DNA from: Cyclobacterium roseum
GTDB lineage: Bacteria > Bacteroidota > Bacteroidia > Cytophagales > Cyclobacteriaceae
DNA: 64,000 nucleotides
Assembly (NCBI RefSeq): GCF_010119225.1
Contig: NZ_WNKF01000021.1
Span: 1-64,000 of the forward strand
Direction: 5' to 3'
Made by a program: the position numbers and the translations under genes. Positions 1 through 10,400 of this stretch are shown here, piece by piece; the first letter of the stretch is position 1, and every line of letters begins with the position of its first letter. Under the pieces are notes generated by a model that searched no databases, was not told where the DNA came from, and saw nothing but the letters and a program-made list of their open reading frames with translations.

Positions 1-567
1 CCTTCACAGAAGCAGGGGATTACGAAGTGACCTTGACGGTGACGGATGCCCAGGGCGTAACGGATAATGCCAGCATTCAGATAGCCGTGGAGGAAGCGGT
101 AGTAATACCAGTAGATCCTTCCTTCGAGCTACGCATCAATGCCGGTGGCCCGGCGCTGAGTCACGATGGTAAGGCCTTTGAAGCGGATAATTACTTTATC
201 GGTGGAAAAAGCTACACCAATAGCAGTGCGACGGTACCGTCACTTTACCAGACTGAAAGGAGCTCGACACCTAAAGTCTTTGACTATGCGGTGCCCGTGC
301 CAAATGGTACATTCCAGGTAATTCTCCACTTTGCTGAGATTTTCTGGGGAGCTAACGGAGGCGGTGCTGACGGAATTGGCAAGCGGGTATTTGATGTGAG
401 CCTTGAGGGCGAACAAGTACTGGATGGCTTGGATATCAATGCGGAAGTAGGAACACAGACCGTACTGACGCGAAGCTTTGAAGTGACGGTGACTGATGGT
501 GAGTTGAGCATGAATTTCACCTCGTTACCGGGAGTGGACCAGCCGAAGCTATCAGCTTTTGAAATCC
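1..567 (+). repeat. Copy A of a ~735 bp intragenic tandem repeat (PKD end + malectin)
   Basis: Copy A matches 739-1302 at a constant offset of 738 nt, dropping to 735 nt after one codon is lost in copy B. Identity is near perfect in the PKD end (1-100 against 739-838) and lower in the malectin domain, where most differences look synonymous. Confidence 0.85.
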
Positions 568-1904
568 TCGGAATTAATGAGCCACCTGTAGCCGAAGCAT
601 CTGCGGATAAAACTTCGGGAACTGCTCCGCTGACGGTTAACTTCACTGGAGAGAACAGCAGCGATGCGGAAGGTGCGGTGAGCTACTTCTGGGAATTCGG
701 TACGGGAGCTACTTCCACGGAAGCGAATCCGGCATATACCTTCACAGAAGCAGGGGATTACGAAGTGACCTTGACGGTGACAGATGCCCAGGGCGTAACG
801 GATAATGCCAGCATTCAGATCGCTGTGGAAGAAGCGGTAGTGATACCGGATGATCCTTTCGAGCTGCGGATCAATGCCGGTGGTCCGGCGCTGAGCCACG
901 ATGGTAAGGCCTTCGAAGCGGATAATTACTTTATCGGCGGACAAAGCTACACCAATAGCAGTGCGACGGTACCGGCTCTTTATCAGACGGAGCGAAGTTC
1001 ACCAGCGCAAGTGTTTGATTATGCAGTACCTGTTGCGAACGGAACCTACCAGGTGATTCTCCACTTTGCGGAGATCTACTGGGGGGCAAACGCTGGCGGT
1101 GCCGGTGGCACAGGCAAGCGGGTATTTGATGTAAGCCTTGAGGGCGAGCAAGTACTGGATGGCTTGGATATCAATGCAGAAGTAGGAACACAGACCGTCC
1201 TGACGCAAAGCGTTGAAGTAACGGTGAGTGACGGGGAGTTAAACATGGACTTGTCCTCCTTATCCGGAGTAAATCAGCCAAAACTATCAGCGTTCGAGGT
1301 AATCAGTGTAAGCGGTGGATCCATCGCCACTGACCTTGGGTTGCGTACCACTGAGGAAAGTGCGCCCATGCTGGTAGCCAGTCCCATGGAGGGAACGGGA
1401 CCATTGATGGTGAAATTCTCAGGAGATTTACTAGGAACTGCTGATCCGGAATTGGGTTACTACTGGGATTTTGGAAATGGTAATGCTTCGAAGGAAAAGA
1501 ATCCGGTTTCGATTTATACCGAACCTGGGGTATACGAAGTCAAGGCTCGAATCAGTAAATACGGTGTACCACTTTATACCGAAACGCTACAGATTACGGT
1601 TTTTGAAGACGTTGCAAACTTGGAAGTTGATTCATCAACAGCTAGTCCGGTAACGATAGAAATGTATCCGAATCCGGCATCTACCTTCCTGAAACTTAGC
1701 TTGGATCATGAGACGGAGCAGATCGCCGAAGTCAGAATATTTGATCTGAGAGGTAGGTTGGTAAATACCTTCGTGCCAGGTGATAGCTCATTGAGCAAGT
1801 CCTACGAAATCTCCGTAAATGACCTGCCTGCAGGGGTGTACTTTGTGAGTACCATCACCCATTCGGGTCACCGGGACATGCAGCGACTAATTGTAGTCCG
1901 CTAA
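1..1904 (+). CDS. Secreted malectin/PKD repeat protein with T9SS C-terminal domain, 5'-truncated
   Basis: The reading frame is open from the first base of the window, so the real start and signal peptide lie outside. Order of domains in the visible part: end of a PKD domain, a malectin-like domain (about 121-570), a PKD domain (about 575-830), a second malectin-like domain (about 856-1310), a weaker PKD-like segment (about 1340-1600) and a type IX secretion type-A sorting domain (MYPNPAS near 1663, LPAGVYFV near 1827) ending in LIVVR. Malectin domains of this family bind di- and oligosaccharides, and PKD domains act as spacers. I infer a cell-surface or secreted carbohydrate-binding protein; any catalytic domain would be upstream. 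A strong terminator follows. The domain assignment is by pattern, not by search. Confidence 0.88.
   Translation, partial: FTEAGDYEVTLTVTDAQGVTDNASIQIAVEEAVVIPVDPSFELRINAGGPALSHDGKAFEADNYFIGGKSYTNSSATVPSLYQTERSSTPKVFDYAVPVPNGTFQVILHFAEIFWGANGGGADGIGKRVFDVSLEGEQVLDGLDINAEVGTQTVLTRSFEVTVTDGELSMNFTSLPGVDQPKLSAFEILGINEPPVAEASADKTSGTAPLTVNFTGENSSDAEGAVSYFWEFGTGATSTEANPAYTFTEAGDYEVTLTVTDAQGVTDNASIQIAVEEAVVIPDDPFELRINAGGPALSHDGKAFEADNYFIGGQSYTNSSATVPALYQTERSSPAQVFDYAVPVANGTYQVILHFAEIYWGANAGGAGGTGKRVFDVSLEGEQVLDGLDINAEVGTQTVLTQSVEVTVSDGELNMDLSSLSGVNQPKLSAFEVISVSGGSIATDLGLRTTEESAPMLVASPMEGTGPLMVKFSGDLLGTADPELGYYWDFGNGNASKEKNPVSIYTEPGVYEVKARISKYGVPLYTETLQITVFEDVANLEVDSSTASPVTIEMYPNPASTFLKLSLDHETEQIAEVRIFDLRGRLVNTFVPGDSSLSKSYEISVNDLPAGVYFVSTITHSGHRDMQRLIVVR
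739..1302 (+). repeat. Copy B of the intragenic PKD-malectin repeat
   Basis: Second copy of the unit starting at position 1. Shared signposts are TTCACAGAAGCAGGGGATTA at the start and the malectin core near 858. The downstream end drifts to a different codon choice, which suggests an older duplication with partial gene conversion. Confidence 0.85.
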
Positions 1905-1928
1905 AAGGTGAGTAAGGAGTTAATGAAA

Positions 1929-1956
1929 GGGAGTCCGATTTCGGGCTCCCTTTTTT
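1929..1956 (+). terminator. Rho-independent terminator
   Basis: GGGAG-T-CCG / CGG-G-CTCCC hairpin with a four-base ATTT loop, followed directly by TTTTTT. It lies 25 bp after the stop of the malectin/PKD gene. Confidence 0.85.
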
Positions 1957-2353
1957 GATTCGAATTATCCAGTGGTCTGTTATCAATGCGTCACCCGGTT
2001 CATCGCTTGCCGGCATTTATTCCCAGGTTGTAGCTGGAATTGTAATTTGAAATAAGGCAAGAAATCCTAATTTCTCGGATTAGCCAATTTATGGGTAACG
2101 ACGCTGCATTTCTAGATAGGTAATCGAACTTGAGCCAGACGGGTATGACGCTAACCACACCAGGTAGGATGTCCCGATCAATTGGGAAAACAAGCGATAT
2201 TTTCTTAAACGCTGTTCAGATCAGGTTACTCCGACTTTTCGGCAGGGAACGGGTTGGGATCGGTAAAGAACAATTATTAAACAGGATTTAATTGATTGTA
2301 AATTGAGGCCCTGAAGCTAATTGCGGAGCTTTCTTTGATGAAAATGAGTGCTT
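1957..2353. other. Intergenic region, no gene seen
   Basis: The roughly 540 bp gap before ugd. All six frames are short and without recognisable products, and I see no RNA gene. The right part becomes A/T rich and holds the promoter-like repeats listed separately. Confidence 0.6.
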
Positions 2354-2387
2354 TATTTTTGATAATTCAGGGAATGCTTTATTTTTG
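2354..2387 (+). promoter_or_regulatory. Two repeated TATTTTTG -7-like boxes upstream of ugd
   Basis: TATTTTTG occurs at 2354-2361 and 2380-2387, each inside a copy of TGCTTTATTTTTGA (2349-2362 and 2375-2388). TAnnTTTG is the known -7 consensus of Bacteroidota housekeeping promoters. TTTG at 2334-2337 and TTTTTG at 2356-2361 lie 16-18 nt upstream of the two boxes and could serve as -33 elements. The start codon follows about 110 nt later. Confidence 0.45.
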
Positions 2388-2497
2388 AATTCTGAAAGAA
2401 ATTTTTCTTTCTGAAACTCAGAATTAATTTTTATTCAGGGAGAAGATAATCAATTTTATAGTAGCAGCATGCTCGTGTAGTTTTTAAACCATAGATA

Positions 2498-3895
2498 ATG
2501 AAAATACAAAACATTTGTTGTATTGGGGCAGGATACGTAGGAGGTCCTACCATGGCCGTAATCGCTAAAAAATGTCCCAATATTAAGGTTACCGTAGTGG
2601 ATATCAACGAGGCGCGAATTGCTGCCTGGAACGATCAAAATGTGGAGAATATCCCCGTGTATGAACCGGGTCTACCTGCCGTTGTGGCCGAGGCAAGGGG
2701 AAGAAATTTGTTTTTTTCGAATGATGTGGACAAGGCTATTGACGAGGCTGAAATGATTTTTATTTCCGTGAACACCCCTACCAAGACCTACGGAGAGGGT
2801 AAAGGGCAGGCAGCGGACCTGAAATGGATCGAATTATGTGCTCGCCAGATTGCTCGGGTGGCAAAAGGAGATAAAATTGTAGTAGAAAAGTCCACTTTAC
2901 CGGTCCGAACCGCCAGCACACTCAAAGATATTTTGACTCATACGGGAAATGGATTGAGTTTTCAGATTCTATCTAATCCTGAGTTTTTGGCAGAGGGCAC
3001 GGCTGTTGACGATTTGATGAAACCAGATCGGGTATTGATCGGCGGAGATCAGACAGAAGAAGGGTTAGTGGCCATACAGGCACTGGTGGATGTTTATGCT
3101 CATTGGGTTCCGAATGAAAAAATACTGACGACAAACGTTTGGTCCTCGGAGCTTTCTAAACTGACTGCCAATGCTTTTTTAGCGCAGCGGGTTTCTTCCA
3201 TCAACTCCCTATCCGAATTGTGCGAACATACCGAAGCGGATATCAATGAAGTGGCCAGGGCGATAGGAACTGACTCACGGATTGGACCAAAATTTTTAAA
3301 GTCTTCTGTTGGTTTTGGGGGTTCTTGTTTTCAAAAGGACATCTTGAACCTGGTATATATTTCCAGAACCTACGGTTTACAGGAAGTGGCGGATTACTGG
3401 GAGCAAGTGATCATCATGAATGACCACCAGAAAAGAAGGTTTGCCAAGAAAATTATTAACAGCTTGTACAACACGGTGAGTGGGAAAAAGATCGCTTTTT
3501 TGGGATGGGCTTTTAAAAAGGACACCAACGATACCCGGGAATCAGCTGCGATATATGTGGCAGACCACCTTTTGAACGAACAATCGGCCATCGAAATATA
3601 TGATCCAAAAGTAAAAAAGGAACAAATATATACCGATCTGGACTATTTAGGATCAAGATCCCCAGAAGAAAACCGGGCGAACCTTTCAGTGGGTTCCGAT
3701 CCCTATAAAATTTGTGAAGGAGCTCATGCCGTAGCCATACTGACCGAGTGGGATGAATTTAAATCCTATGACTGGCAACGAATATATGATAGTATGCTGA
3801 AACCAGCGCACGTGTTTGATGGCAGGAATTTATTGGATAAAGAAGCATTAAAATCGATTGGATTTCAGGTTCATGCCATCGGGACGGCTGATTGA
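2498..3895 (+). CDS. ugd: UDP-glucose 6-dehydrogenase
   Basis: Oxidises UDP-glucose to UDP-glucuronate with two NAD+ in the cytoplasm. The 465-aa length and the N-terminal GAGYVGGP Rossmann motif (residues 10-17) are typical, as is the catalytic cysteine in [10 protein letters not shown] (Cys277). [10 protein letters not shown] (160-169) is also a family signature. The sequence resembles the longer animal-type UGDH more than the short bacterial type. The gene stands alone between terminators, but its product is the substrate of the decarboxylase encoded at 43374-44321, so it probably feeds the exopolysaccharide cluster at the other end of the window. Confidence 0.96.
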   Translation: MKIQNICCIGAGYVGGPTMAVIAKKCPNIKVTVVDINEARIAAWNDQNVENIPVYEPGLPAVVAEARGRNLFFSNDVDKAIDEAEMIFISVNTPTKTYGEGKGQAADLKWIELCARQIARVAKGDKIVVEKSTLPVRTASTLKDILTHTGNGLSFQILSNPEFLAEGTAVDDLMKPDRVLIGGDQTEEGLVAIQALVDVYAHWVPNEKILTTNVWSSELSKLTANAFLAQRVSSINSLSELCEHTEADINEVARAIGTDSRIGPKFLKSSVGFGGSCFQKDILNLVYISRTYGLQEVADYWEQVIIMNDHQKRRFAKKIINSLYNTVSGKKIAFLGWAFKKDTNDTRESAAIYVADHLLNEQSAIEIYDPKVKKEQIYTDLDYLGSRSPEENRANLSVGSDPYKICEGAHAVAILTEWDEFKSYDWQRIYDSMLKPAHVFDGRNLLDKEALKSIGFQVHAIGTAD

Positions 3896-3929
3896 AAAAT
3901 GGAATCTTGTTGGTATATCAGTAATAAAA

Positions 3930-3960
3930 AAAAGGGTGCATGCTTCGTCACCCTTTTTTA
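3930..3960 (+). terminator. Rho-independent terminator after ugd
   Basis: GGGTG (3934-3938) pairs with CACCC (3949-3953). An A-run precedes and a T-run follows the hairpin, so it can work in both directions and may also end the convergent BlaI transcript. Confidence 0.85.
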
Positions 3961-3983
3961 TTTTTAGTTAATGGAAATACCGG

Positions 3984-4349
3984 TTACTTCTTTACATCGT
4001 CTTTTACCTCATTCATAATCTTTTCTAAGGCTTTGACATCAAGCTGTTCATCTTTTGCGAAAAAAGAAGCCAACTTAGCAAATGAACCACTAAAGTAACC
4101 TGAAAGCAGGTTTTTTATAGTGAAGCTCCGGTATTCATCTTTCGAAACGATGGGATAATACTCGTGTGATTTTCCATACGCCCGGTGCTTGACAAAACCC
4201 TTCCGTTCCAGTATGCGTATTATGGTGGATACCGTGTTATACGCCGGTTTTGGTGCTTTCATTTTTTCCAGGACATCTTTGACAAATCCTTTCTCAATGT
4301 CCCATAGAATCTGCATGATCTGCTCTTCTGCTCTTGTTAATTCTCTCAT
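3984..4349 (-). CDS. BlaI/MecI/CopY-type transcriptional repressor
   Basis: 121 aa, the normal length of the family. The N-terminal winged helix carries the family features LTRAEEQIMQILW and a recognition region YNTVSTIIRILERKGFV; the C-terminal part is the dimerisation helix region that is cleaved in BlaI/MecI. Such repressors are usually inactivated by a neighbouring membrane metalloprotease of the BlaR1/M56 family. None is visible here: the upstream same-strand neighbour is a fatty acid desaturase about 190 bp away. The target and inducer are unknown. I am sure of the family, not of the regulon. Confidence 0.9.
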   Translation of the reverse strand: MRELTRAEEQIMQILWDIEKGFVKDVLEKMKAPKPAYNTVSTIIRILERKGFVKHRAYGKSHEYYPIVSKDEYRSFTIKNLLSGYFSGSFAKLASFFAKDEQLDVKALEKIMNEVKDDVKK

Positions 4350-4540
4350 AATTTTTAATAAAGTAGGTGATTTTGCATGAACTTAACCATTTAGTTTTTT
4401 AATTGCAAAGCTTTTTTAAAAAAAATATGTGATAAAAGGAATTATTCAAAAAATACTACTAAAAATGAAATACACTGGCCAAAAATAACTGGCCTCTCAG
4501 AAAAAAGGAACGGCACGCGTCAAAAGCTGTTACATTGAGC

Positions 4541-5293
4541 CTAACGCGCCTGTTTCAATTTAATAATCCCGGTAGCGTGCAATAATTTTACGATGGGGTA
4601 GGTAGGGTCGAATTCAAACCATTTCACAGCAAAATTTACCCTCATAGGTAACCGGTGATGGTTGTTTTGGAATAGTTCTCCCAGCATCAAAAAATCCAGA
4701 AACAAGGAATTTTTAGAATGGTCGTTATTGTCAAAATTCGCATAACCATATTTATGACCGCTCCAGTTGACGATGGCACCGTGTACCGGGCCCATCATGA
4801 AATGAATAGGGAGTAGAAAGTACATCCACCAATGGGTTCCCGCCAATTCAAATACGCTAATGCTCAACACATAAATAAGGACATACACCAATACCCAACC
4901 GATGCGTATAATCATGGTGTCAGCGAAGCGATCAAAACGATTCCAATCAGGGACATCTTTTGAAAACCTGTCCTCTGCCTGTACTTTGAAGGTAAAATGT
5001 TCGTTGTAGATTTTCTTAGTTTTCCACATCATGGTAAACAAATTTTCAGTGTGATGTGGGCTATGTGGGTCTTTGGGAGTATCGCTATAAGCATGGTGCA
5101 TCCGGTGTAAAATGGCATAAGCTCGCGGAGATAGGTACGAACTTCCTTGCGCAACCCAGGTAAATAGGTAGAAAAACTTTTCCCAGAATTTACTCATGAT
5201 AAACATCTGATGAGCCGCATAACGGTGCAGGAAAAAACTCTGACAAAACAGGGAGAAATACCAATGAAGTAAGAATAAAATTATTAAGATCAC
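4541..5293 (-). CDS. Acyl-CoA/fatty acid desaturase, membrane-bound
   Basis: 250-aa integral membrane di-iron desaturase of the delta-9 (stearoyl-CoA/DesC) type, which introduces a double bond into acyl chains. All three histidine boxes are present: HRYAAH (23-28), HRMHH (63-67) and ELFQNNHH (206-213), plus NWSGH (176-180). Several hydrophobic segments separate the boxes. Likely role: adjusting membrane fluidity. It precedes the BlaI-type repressor on the same strand with a gap of about 190 bp, so a shared transcript is possible but not evident. Confidence 0.92.
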   Translation of the reverse strand: MILIILFLLHWYFSLFCQSFFLHRYAAHQMFIMSKFWEKFFYLFTWVAQGSSYLSPRAYAILHRMHHAYSDTPKDPHSPHHTENLFTMMWKTKKIYNEHFTFKVQAEDRFSKDVPDWNRFDRFADTMIIRIGWVLVYVLIYVLSISVFELAGTHWWMYFLLPIHFMMGPVHGAIVNWSGHKYGYANFDNNDHSKNSLFLDFLMLGELFQNNHHRLPMRVNFAVKWFEFDPTYPIVKLLHATGIIKLKQAR

Positions 5294-5476
5294 TGTTTTT
5301 AAAATTTAATGAGAAGCGTAAAATTAATCCCAAATTTCGTTACTATTTCATCGCTTGGAATATTTTTTACGAAAGGTGATAAAATTCATCTAAACGAAAG
5401 GAGAAAACCCTCTTTTCTATCGGCCATTTACCTATTCTTTTATTTCTAACATAATTGGGTTACATTTAGGTTCATA

Positions 5477-6094
5477 ATGCACAAACCCAAAATAATACAT
5501 TCCGTTCCGGTAGCTCCGGATCAGTCCGCCCTCTCACCAGGTGTGAAAGAGAATGAAACAGAACTGTGGGATCAGTTTAGAAAGGGAAGTGAGTCGGCTT
5601 TTATTATTATTTACGATCGCTATTTTGAAAAATTGTTTCAATATGGCAATCAACTTTCCGGCAAGCCAGCATTAACAGAGGACTGTATCCAGGATGTTTT
5701 TATTCAAATCAGGCAAAAGCGAGCAGGGTTGGGAGACACCAATTCCATTCATTTCTATCTGATGAAATGCCTAAAGCGGAAGTTGATTCGGGAGATGAAA
5801 AAAGACAGAAATACCACGGAGTTTACCTATCCCGATCAATTTCTGATTACCTATTCGCACGAGAAAACACTGATTGACCGGCAAATTCATGAGGAACAAG
5901 CCTCGTTGCTCAACGCTTCTTTGAAACAACTTTCCGGCAGAAAAAAGGAAGCCTTGTACTATTTTTATTTTGAAGGATTAAGCTACTTGCAGATTAGTGA
6001 TTTGATGGGGCTTTCTCATGTAAAATCGGCGAGAAACCTGGTATATCAAGCGATTTCGTCGCTTAAGAAAGCCAGTAAAGGTGAGCTGAAATAA
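5477..6094 (+). CDS. ECF-family RNA polymerase sigma factor
   Basis: 205 aa. Region 2 is recognisable (FIIIYDRYFEKLFQYG; DCIQDVFIQIRQKR) and so is region 4 (LSGRKKEALYYFYFEGLSYL followed by a helix-turn-helix). The N-terminal 30 residues extend beyond the sigma core. It is followed by a FecR-type anti-sigma factor, a SusC protein with an N-terminal STN domain and a SusD protein. That is the classic arrangement in which substrate binding by the outer-membrane receptor releases the sigma factor, which then activates its own transport operon. The substrate cannot be told from sequence. Confidence 0.93.
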   Translation: MHKPKIIHSVPVAPDQSALSPGVKENETELWDQFRKGSESAFIIIYDRYFEKLFQYGNQLSGKPALTEDCIQDVFIQIRQKRAGLGDTNSIHFYLMKCLKRKLIREMKKDRNTTEFTYPDQFLITYSHEKTLIDRQIHEEQASLLNASLKQLSGRKKEALYYFYFEGLSYLQISDLMGLSHVKSARNLVYQAISSLKKASKGELK

Positions 6095-6229
6095 TCCAAG
6101 TAATAAGGGTTTCCCGTACGCGCTAAATTTTAATCTACTAAGGTAAGGTCTGGAAAAAGAAACTTTTTTTCACAAATTCCCATGTCATTTGATGTCGTGC
6201 TGCCTTATAGGGATGTAAGCCTATAGCAC

Positions 6230-7288
6230 ATGCAGAAGCAAGATGATATTTTCTTATTTTTATTAACCAATCCGGAATTTGTCCGCTGGGTAAAGAAGCC
6301 GAGTCCAGAGCTAGAGACCTATTGGAAAAACTGGATGCTGGCTCATCCTGAAAGTCTAGGAGCGGTAAAAAGGGCGAGGGAAATGGTGGCAGGTTTGCGG
6401 CAACCATCTTTTAGACCAGATGCTGATGCCAAAAGTAGGGTTCTGCAAACTATTTTAGTGAGTGAAACGATATCGGATCAGCAATTTTCAGAGAAATCTA
6501 TTGATCGCACCAAAACCTTTTTCTGGTTTGCCCTTGATCAATGGACTAAAGTAGCCGCCATCTTATTCCTGACGTTATTTTCTACGGTTTTTTTTAATAA
6601 AATGACCATTTCACCGTCCGCTCAGGAAGAAGAGGTGATTCCGGTACCGGAACTTGTTACCAAAGTTACTCAATTCGGGGAAAAATTGAATATTAAACTT
6701 CCTGATGGATCTTCAGTCTGGTTGAATTCGGGTAGTGAACTGGAATTTCCGGAAAAATTTGACTCTTTGGAACGGAGGGTCATTCTCCGCGGAGAGGGCT
6801 TTTTTGAAGTGATACCTGATCGCCATCGGCCATTTCGTGTGGAAACGGGAAAAATAGTCACCGAGGCCTTAGGCACCTCCTTTGCTATTAATGACATAGT
6901 GGAGGACAAGCTGGAAATTTCCTTGGTCAGCGGTAAAGTAAAAATCAATCATACCAGCACAAGGGAAACCGTTTTACTAAATCCCGGAGAGCAACTTCGT
7001 TACAGAAATTCCAATCAAAGCATGGAGGTGGGTTCCTTTTCGGTTGATAAAATACTGGGCTGGAAAGATGGAGTATTGCAATTTTCAAACGCAGGTTTTG
7101 AGGAGGTAATCAATAGCCTGGAGCGCTGGTATGGGGTACAGATCACGTTTTCAGGCCGTCCGGATAATTCCTGGCGATTAAGTGGCCGATACACCAATCA
7201 AAATCTGGACCTGGTGCTAAACCGAATGGCTTACATAGAATCGTTTGATTACCGTATTAAAGGAAAAAATGTTCACTTAAAATTTTAA
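6230..7288 (+). CDS. FecR-family anti-sigma factor
   Basis: 352 aa. The N-terminal cytoplasmic part (1-105) would bind the sigma factor encoded just upstream. A single membrane helix lies at about 108-122. The periplasmic FecR domain (about 145-250) contains IKLPDGSSVWLNSGSEL and RPFRVETGKIVTEALGTSF. A C-terminal DUF4974-like secretin-fold segment (about 275-352) is typical of Bacteroidota FecR proteins. It should relay the signal from the STN domain of the downstream SusC to the sigma factor. The start is the first ATG after a 135 bp gap; no better upstream start is visible. Confidence 0.92.
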   Translation: MQKQDDIFLFLLTNPEFVRWVKKPSPELETYWKNWMLAHPESLGAVKRAREMVAGLRQPSFRPDADAKSRVLQTILVSETISDQQFSEKSIDRTKTFFWFALDQWTKVAAILFLTLFSTVFFNKMTISPSAQEEEVIPVPELVTKVTQFGEKLNIKLPDGSSVWLNSGSELEFPEKFDSLERRVILRGEGFFEVIPDRHRPFRVETGKIVTEALGTSFAINDIVEDKLEISLVSGKVKINHTSTRETVLLNPGEQLRYRNSNQSMEVGSFSVDKILGWKDGVLQFSNAGFEEVINSLERWYGVQITFSGRPDNSWRLSGRYTNQNLDLVLNRMAYIESFDYRIKGKNVHLKF

Positions 7289-7340
7289 AAATATGAAATA
7301 AACCCAAAGGATTAAAAATGGAGCTACGGCTCAAAAAAAA

Positions 7341-7386
7341 TGGTTCGGCATGGAAAGTCATTGGGGAATGCACCATCACCGAACCA
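7341..7386 (+). promoter_or_regulatory. Inverted repeat in the leader of the SusC gene
   Basis: TGGTTCGG (7341-7348) pairs with CCGAACCA (7379-7386), an 8 bp stem with a 30-nt loop, 36 nt before the preferred SusC start. There is no T-run, so it is not a simple terminator. It could be an mRNA leader structure or a binding site. Confidence 0.3.
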
Positions 7387-7421
7387 GGCTTAATGAATGT
7401 ATCAATAAACCTCTTAAAAGT

Positions 7422-10400
7422 ATGAAATTTAACTTACAAAAGACAATCTACATGTTGTCAAGGTATTTTCTTTATGGGTTCACCTTGCAGTTGGTGTTTC
7501 TCAACCTGGTATTGGCAGGTAATGTTAACGCCCAATATGAAACGATAGACAAGGTTTGGGTTACCCTGAACCGGCAGGAAATGTCTCTGGGTCAATTTTT
7601 CAGACAAATTGAGACCAGTACATCCTATTCATTCTCCTATGATCGTAACGATATCGACCCGACGGTGCGGGTTGAATTAGGGTCCGACAATGCCAGCGTG
7701 GAGACCATGCTTCGGGAAGTTGCGCAGCAAACTTCTCTGAGTTTCCGGCAGGTCAACGATCAGATAGATGTCAGGAAAGTAAGCCCGGATGAAACGGAAA
7801 GCGTGACCGTGGTAGATCAGACCGTGAGTGGTGTGGTCAGAGACGATCAGGGAGAGCCCTTACCCGGAGCCACGGTATCTGTCAAGGGTACTTCTACCGG
7901 TACGGTTACCGACTTGGATGGAAGTTACTCCCTGACGGTACCCGATGGTTCGGTGTTGGTATTCTCCTACATCGGTTACGATTCACAGGAAGTTACGGTA
8001 GGAAACCAGACCGTTATCGACATTTCCTTGACCATGGATGAATCATCCCTGGAAGAAGTAGTGGTAATTGGATATGGAACTCAAAAGCGGAGTGATCTGA
8101 CGGGGGCTGTTTCTTCGGTAAAAGCCGAGCAATTGACAGCTTATCCAGCCATTGATGCGGTGCAAGCCCTTCAGGGCCGCGCTGCGGGGGTTCAGATTCA
8201 AGCCAATAATGGTGCTCCCGGGTCCAGTTTGAAAGTTAGAATCAGAGGAGGTACTTCCATCAATGCCAGCAGTGATCCGATTTTTGTGGTGGATGGTTTC
8301 ATTGGGGCAGCCATGCCCCCTCCGGAAGATATTGCTTCCATTGAGGTGCTAAAAGATGCTTCGGCCACCGCCATCTATGGTTCCAGAGGTGCCAATGGGG
8401 TTATCATGGTGACTACTAAAAGAGGTAAAAGCGGAGCTGCGAGGGTTGAGTTCAATACCTCGTATTCCATGCAAAACGAAATCAACCGATTGGATTTGTT
8501 GAATGCAGAACAATTCAACGACTACATTTCGGATGCCAGGCCGAATATTGAGCCTGCGGGGGGCGATACAGATTGGCAAGATCAGATATTTCGGACAGGA
8601 GGCATACAAAACTACCAACTGTCGATCAGCGGAGGGACGGACAATGTAAATTATTATGTTTCCGGTGCCTATTTTGATCAAAAAGGGGTGATCATCAATT
8701 CGGATTTCAATCGGTTTAGCATTACCAGTAACCTGGACATTCAGGCTTCGGAGAAACTTAAATTCGGTTTGAATTTATTTGCTCGCCGGAGCAGTAGTGA
8801 CGGGGTGAGAACGCAGGAAGGTTCCGGAGGTCTTACTCCGGGTGTGGTGGCCTCGGCTTTTAAGTTTGAACCAGACCAGCCGATTTACCGGGAGGACGGA
8901 ACGTTCACGGTAGCCCGACTGAACGACCCGCATGACAATCCCTATGCAGTAGCCACCCAACTGATCAATGAAAATGTAAACGATCGGTTTCAGGGAAATT
9001 TCTTTGCCGAGTATGACTTGTTGGAGGATTTGAAGTTTAGAACTACCTTCGGTGCTACGGCCAATACCAGTCGTACCGGCCTGTATTCTCCGACTACTGT
9101 TACTGAAGGTAGAAATGTAGGAGGCGATGCCCGGATAAATGCTTCCAGAAATACCTTGCTACTAAATGAAAACTACCTGACATACACCAAAAATTTTGCA
9201 GGAGACCAAACCTTTTCGGCCATGGCGGGGTACTCTTACCAATCTTCAGAAAATGAAAATTGGGGAGCCAGGGGCACTTCGTTTATTACGGATGCATTTT
9301 CATACCGGAACCTGGGTTCTGCTGCGGTCTGGCAAAGGCCTAGTTCCGGACTTTCTGACTGGAGAATCTCTTCTTTCTACGGTCGATTGAACTATTCGAT
9401 GGGAGACAAATACCTGCTGACTTTTAATGCGCGTTACGATGGGTCTTCTTCTTTTTCCAGAAATAACAAGTGGGCCTTTTTCCCTTCTGGTGCCTTCGCC
9501 TGGAATATGAAAAACGAACGCTTTCTCGAAACTTCAGATCTGATTAGCTTCTGGAAGTGGAGGGTAAGCTACGGTATTACCGGAAATCAAGCCATATCCC
9601 CTTACCAAACACTGGCTAGATTTTCGCCCGTATTCACCGTAATCGACGGGGCTGCTGTGAATGCCGTTCGCCCAACAACAGTAGCCAACGATAACCTTAC
9701 CTGGGAAACTACCGCTCAATTTAACCTGGGAACGGATATAGGTTTTTGGGATGATCGGGTGACTTTATCGGCTGAATATTACCGTATGGTCACTTCAGAT
9801 TTGTTGTTTGCCGTTCAATTGCCCCAGTATTCAGGGTATACCAACCAACTCAGAAATATAGGTGAAGTGGAGAATAAGGGGATAGAGTTAACCGTTGGTT
9901 CCCGGAATCTGGTAGGGGCTTTTCAATGGGATATGGATGTCAATTTCTCCAGAAACCGAAATACGGTCTTGTCATTGCCCGAAGGAAACGAAATCCAATA
10001 CGGGTCCGGACCCGGACACATGGTAGGCCTTGGCACCACGCAATTGCTGAAAGAAGGATACCCCGTAGGAAGTTTCTTCGGATGGGTCTATGATGGAGTG
10101 TACCAGGAAGGCGAAGATTTCCTTCCGGGGGGCGGTTTTGAGCAGACTCCTGGTGGAGAAAGGTTCCGGGACTTGAATGGAGATGGGACCTTAAACAGTG
10201 ATGACAGGGAAATTATTGGCAACCCACATCCTGATTTCTTCTGGGGCTGGAATAACGATTTCCGATACAAGAATTTTGACCTCAATATATTCTTTCAGGG
10301 TTCTTTCGGAAACGATATCCTGAGTTATACCCTTATGGAGTTGGATTTAATGTCAGGTATCAATAACGCCACCACGGCGGCATTGAACCGATGGACACCT

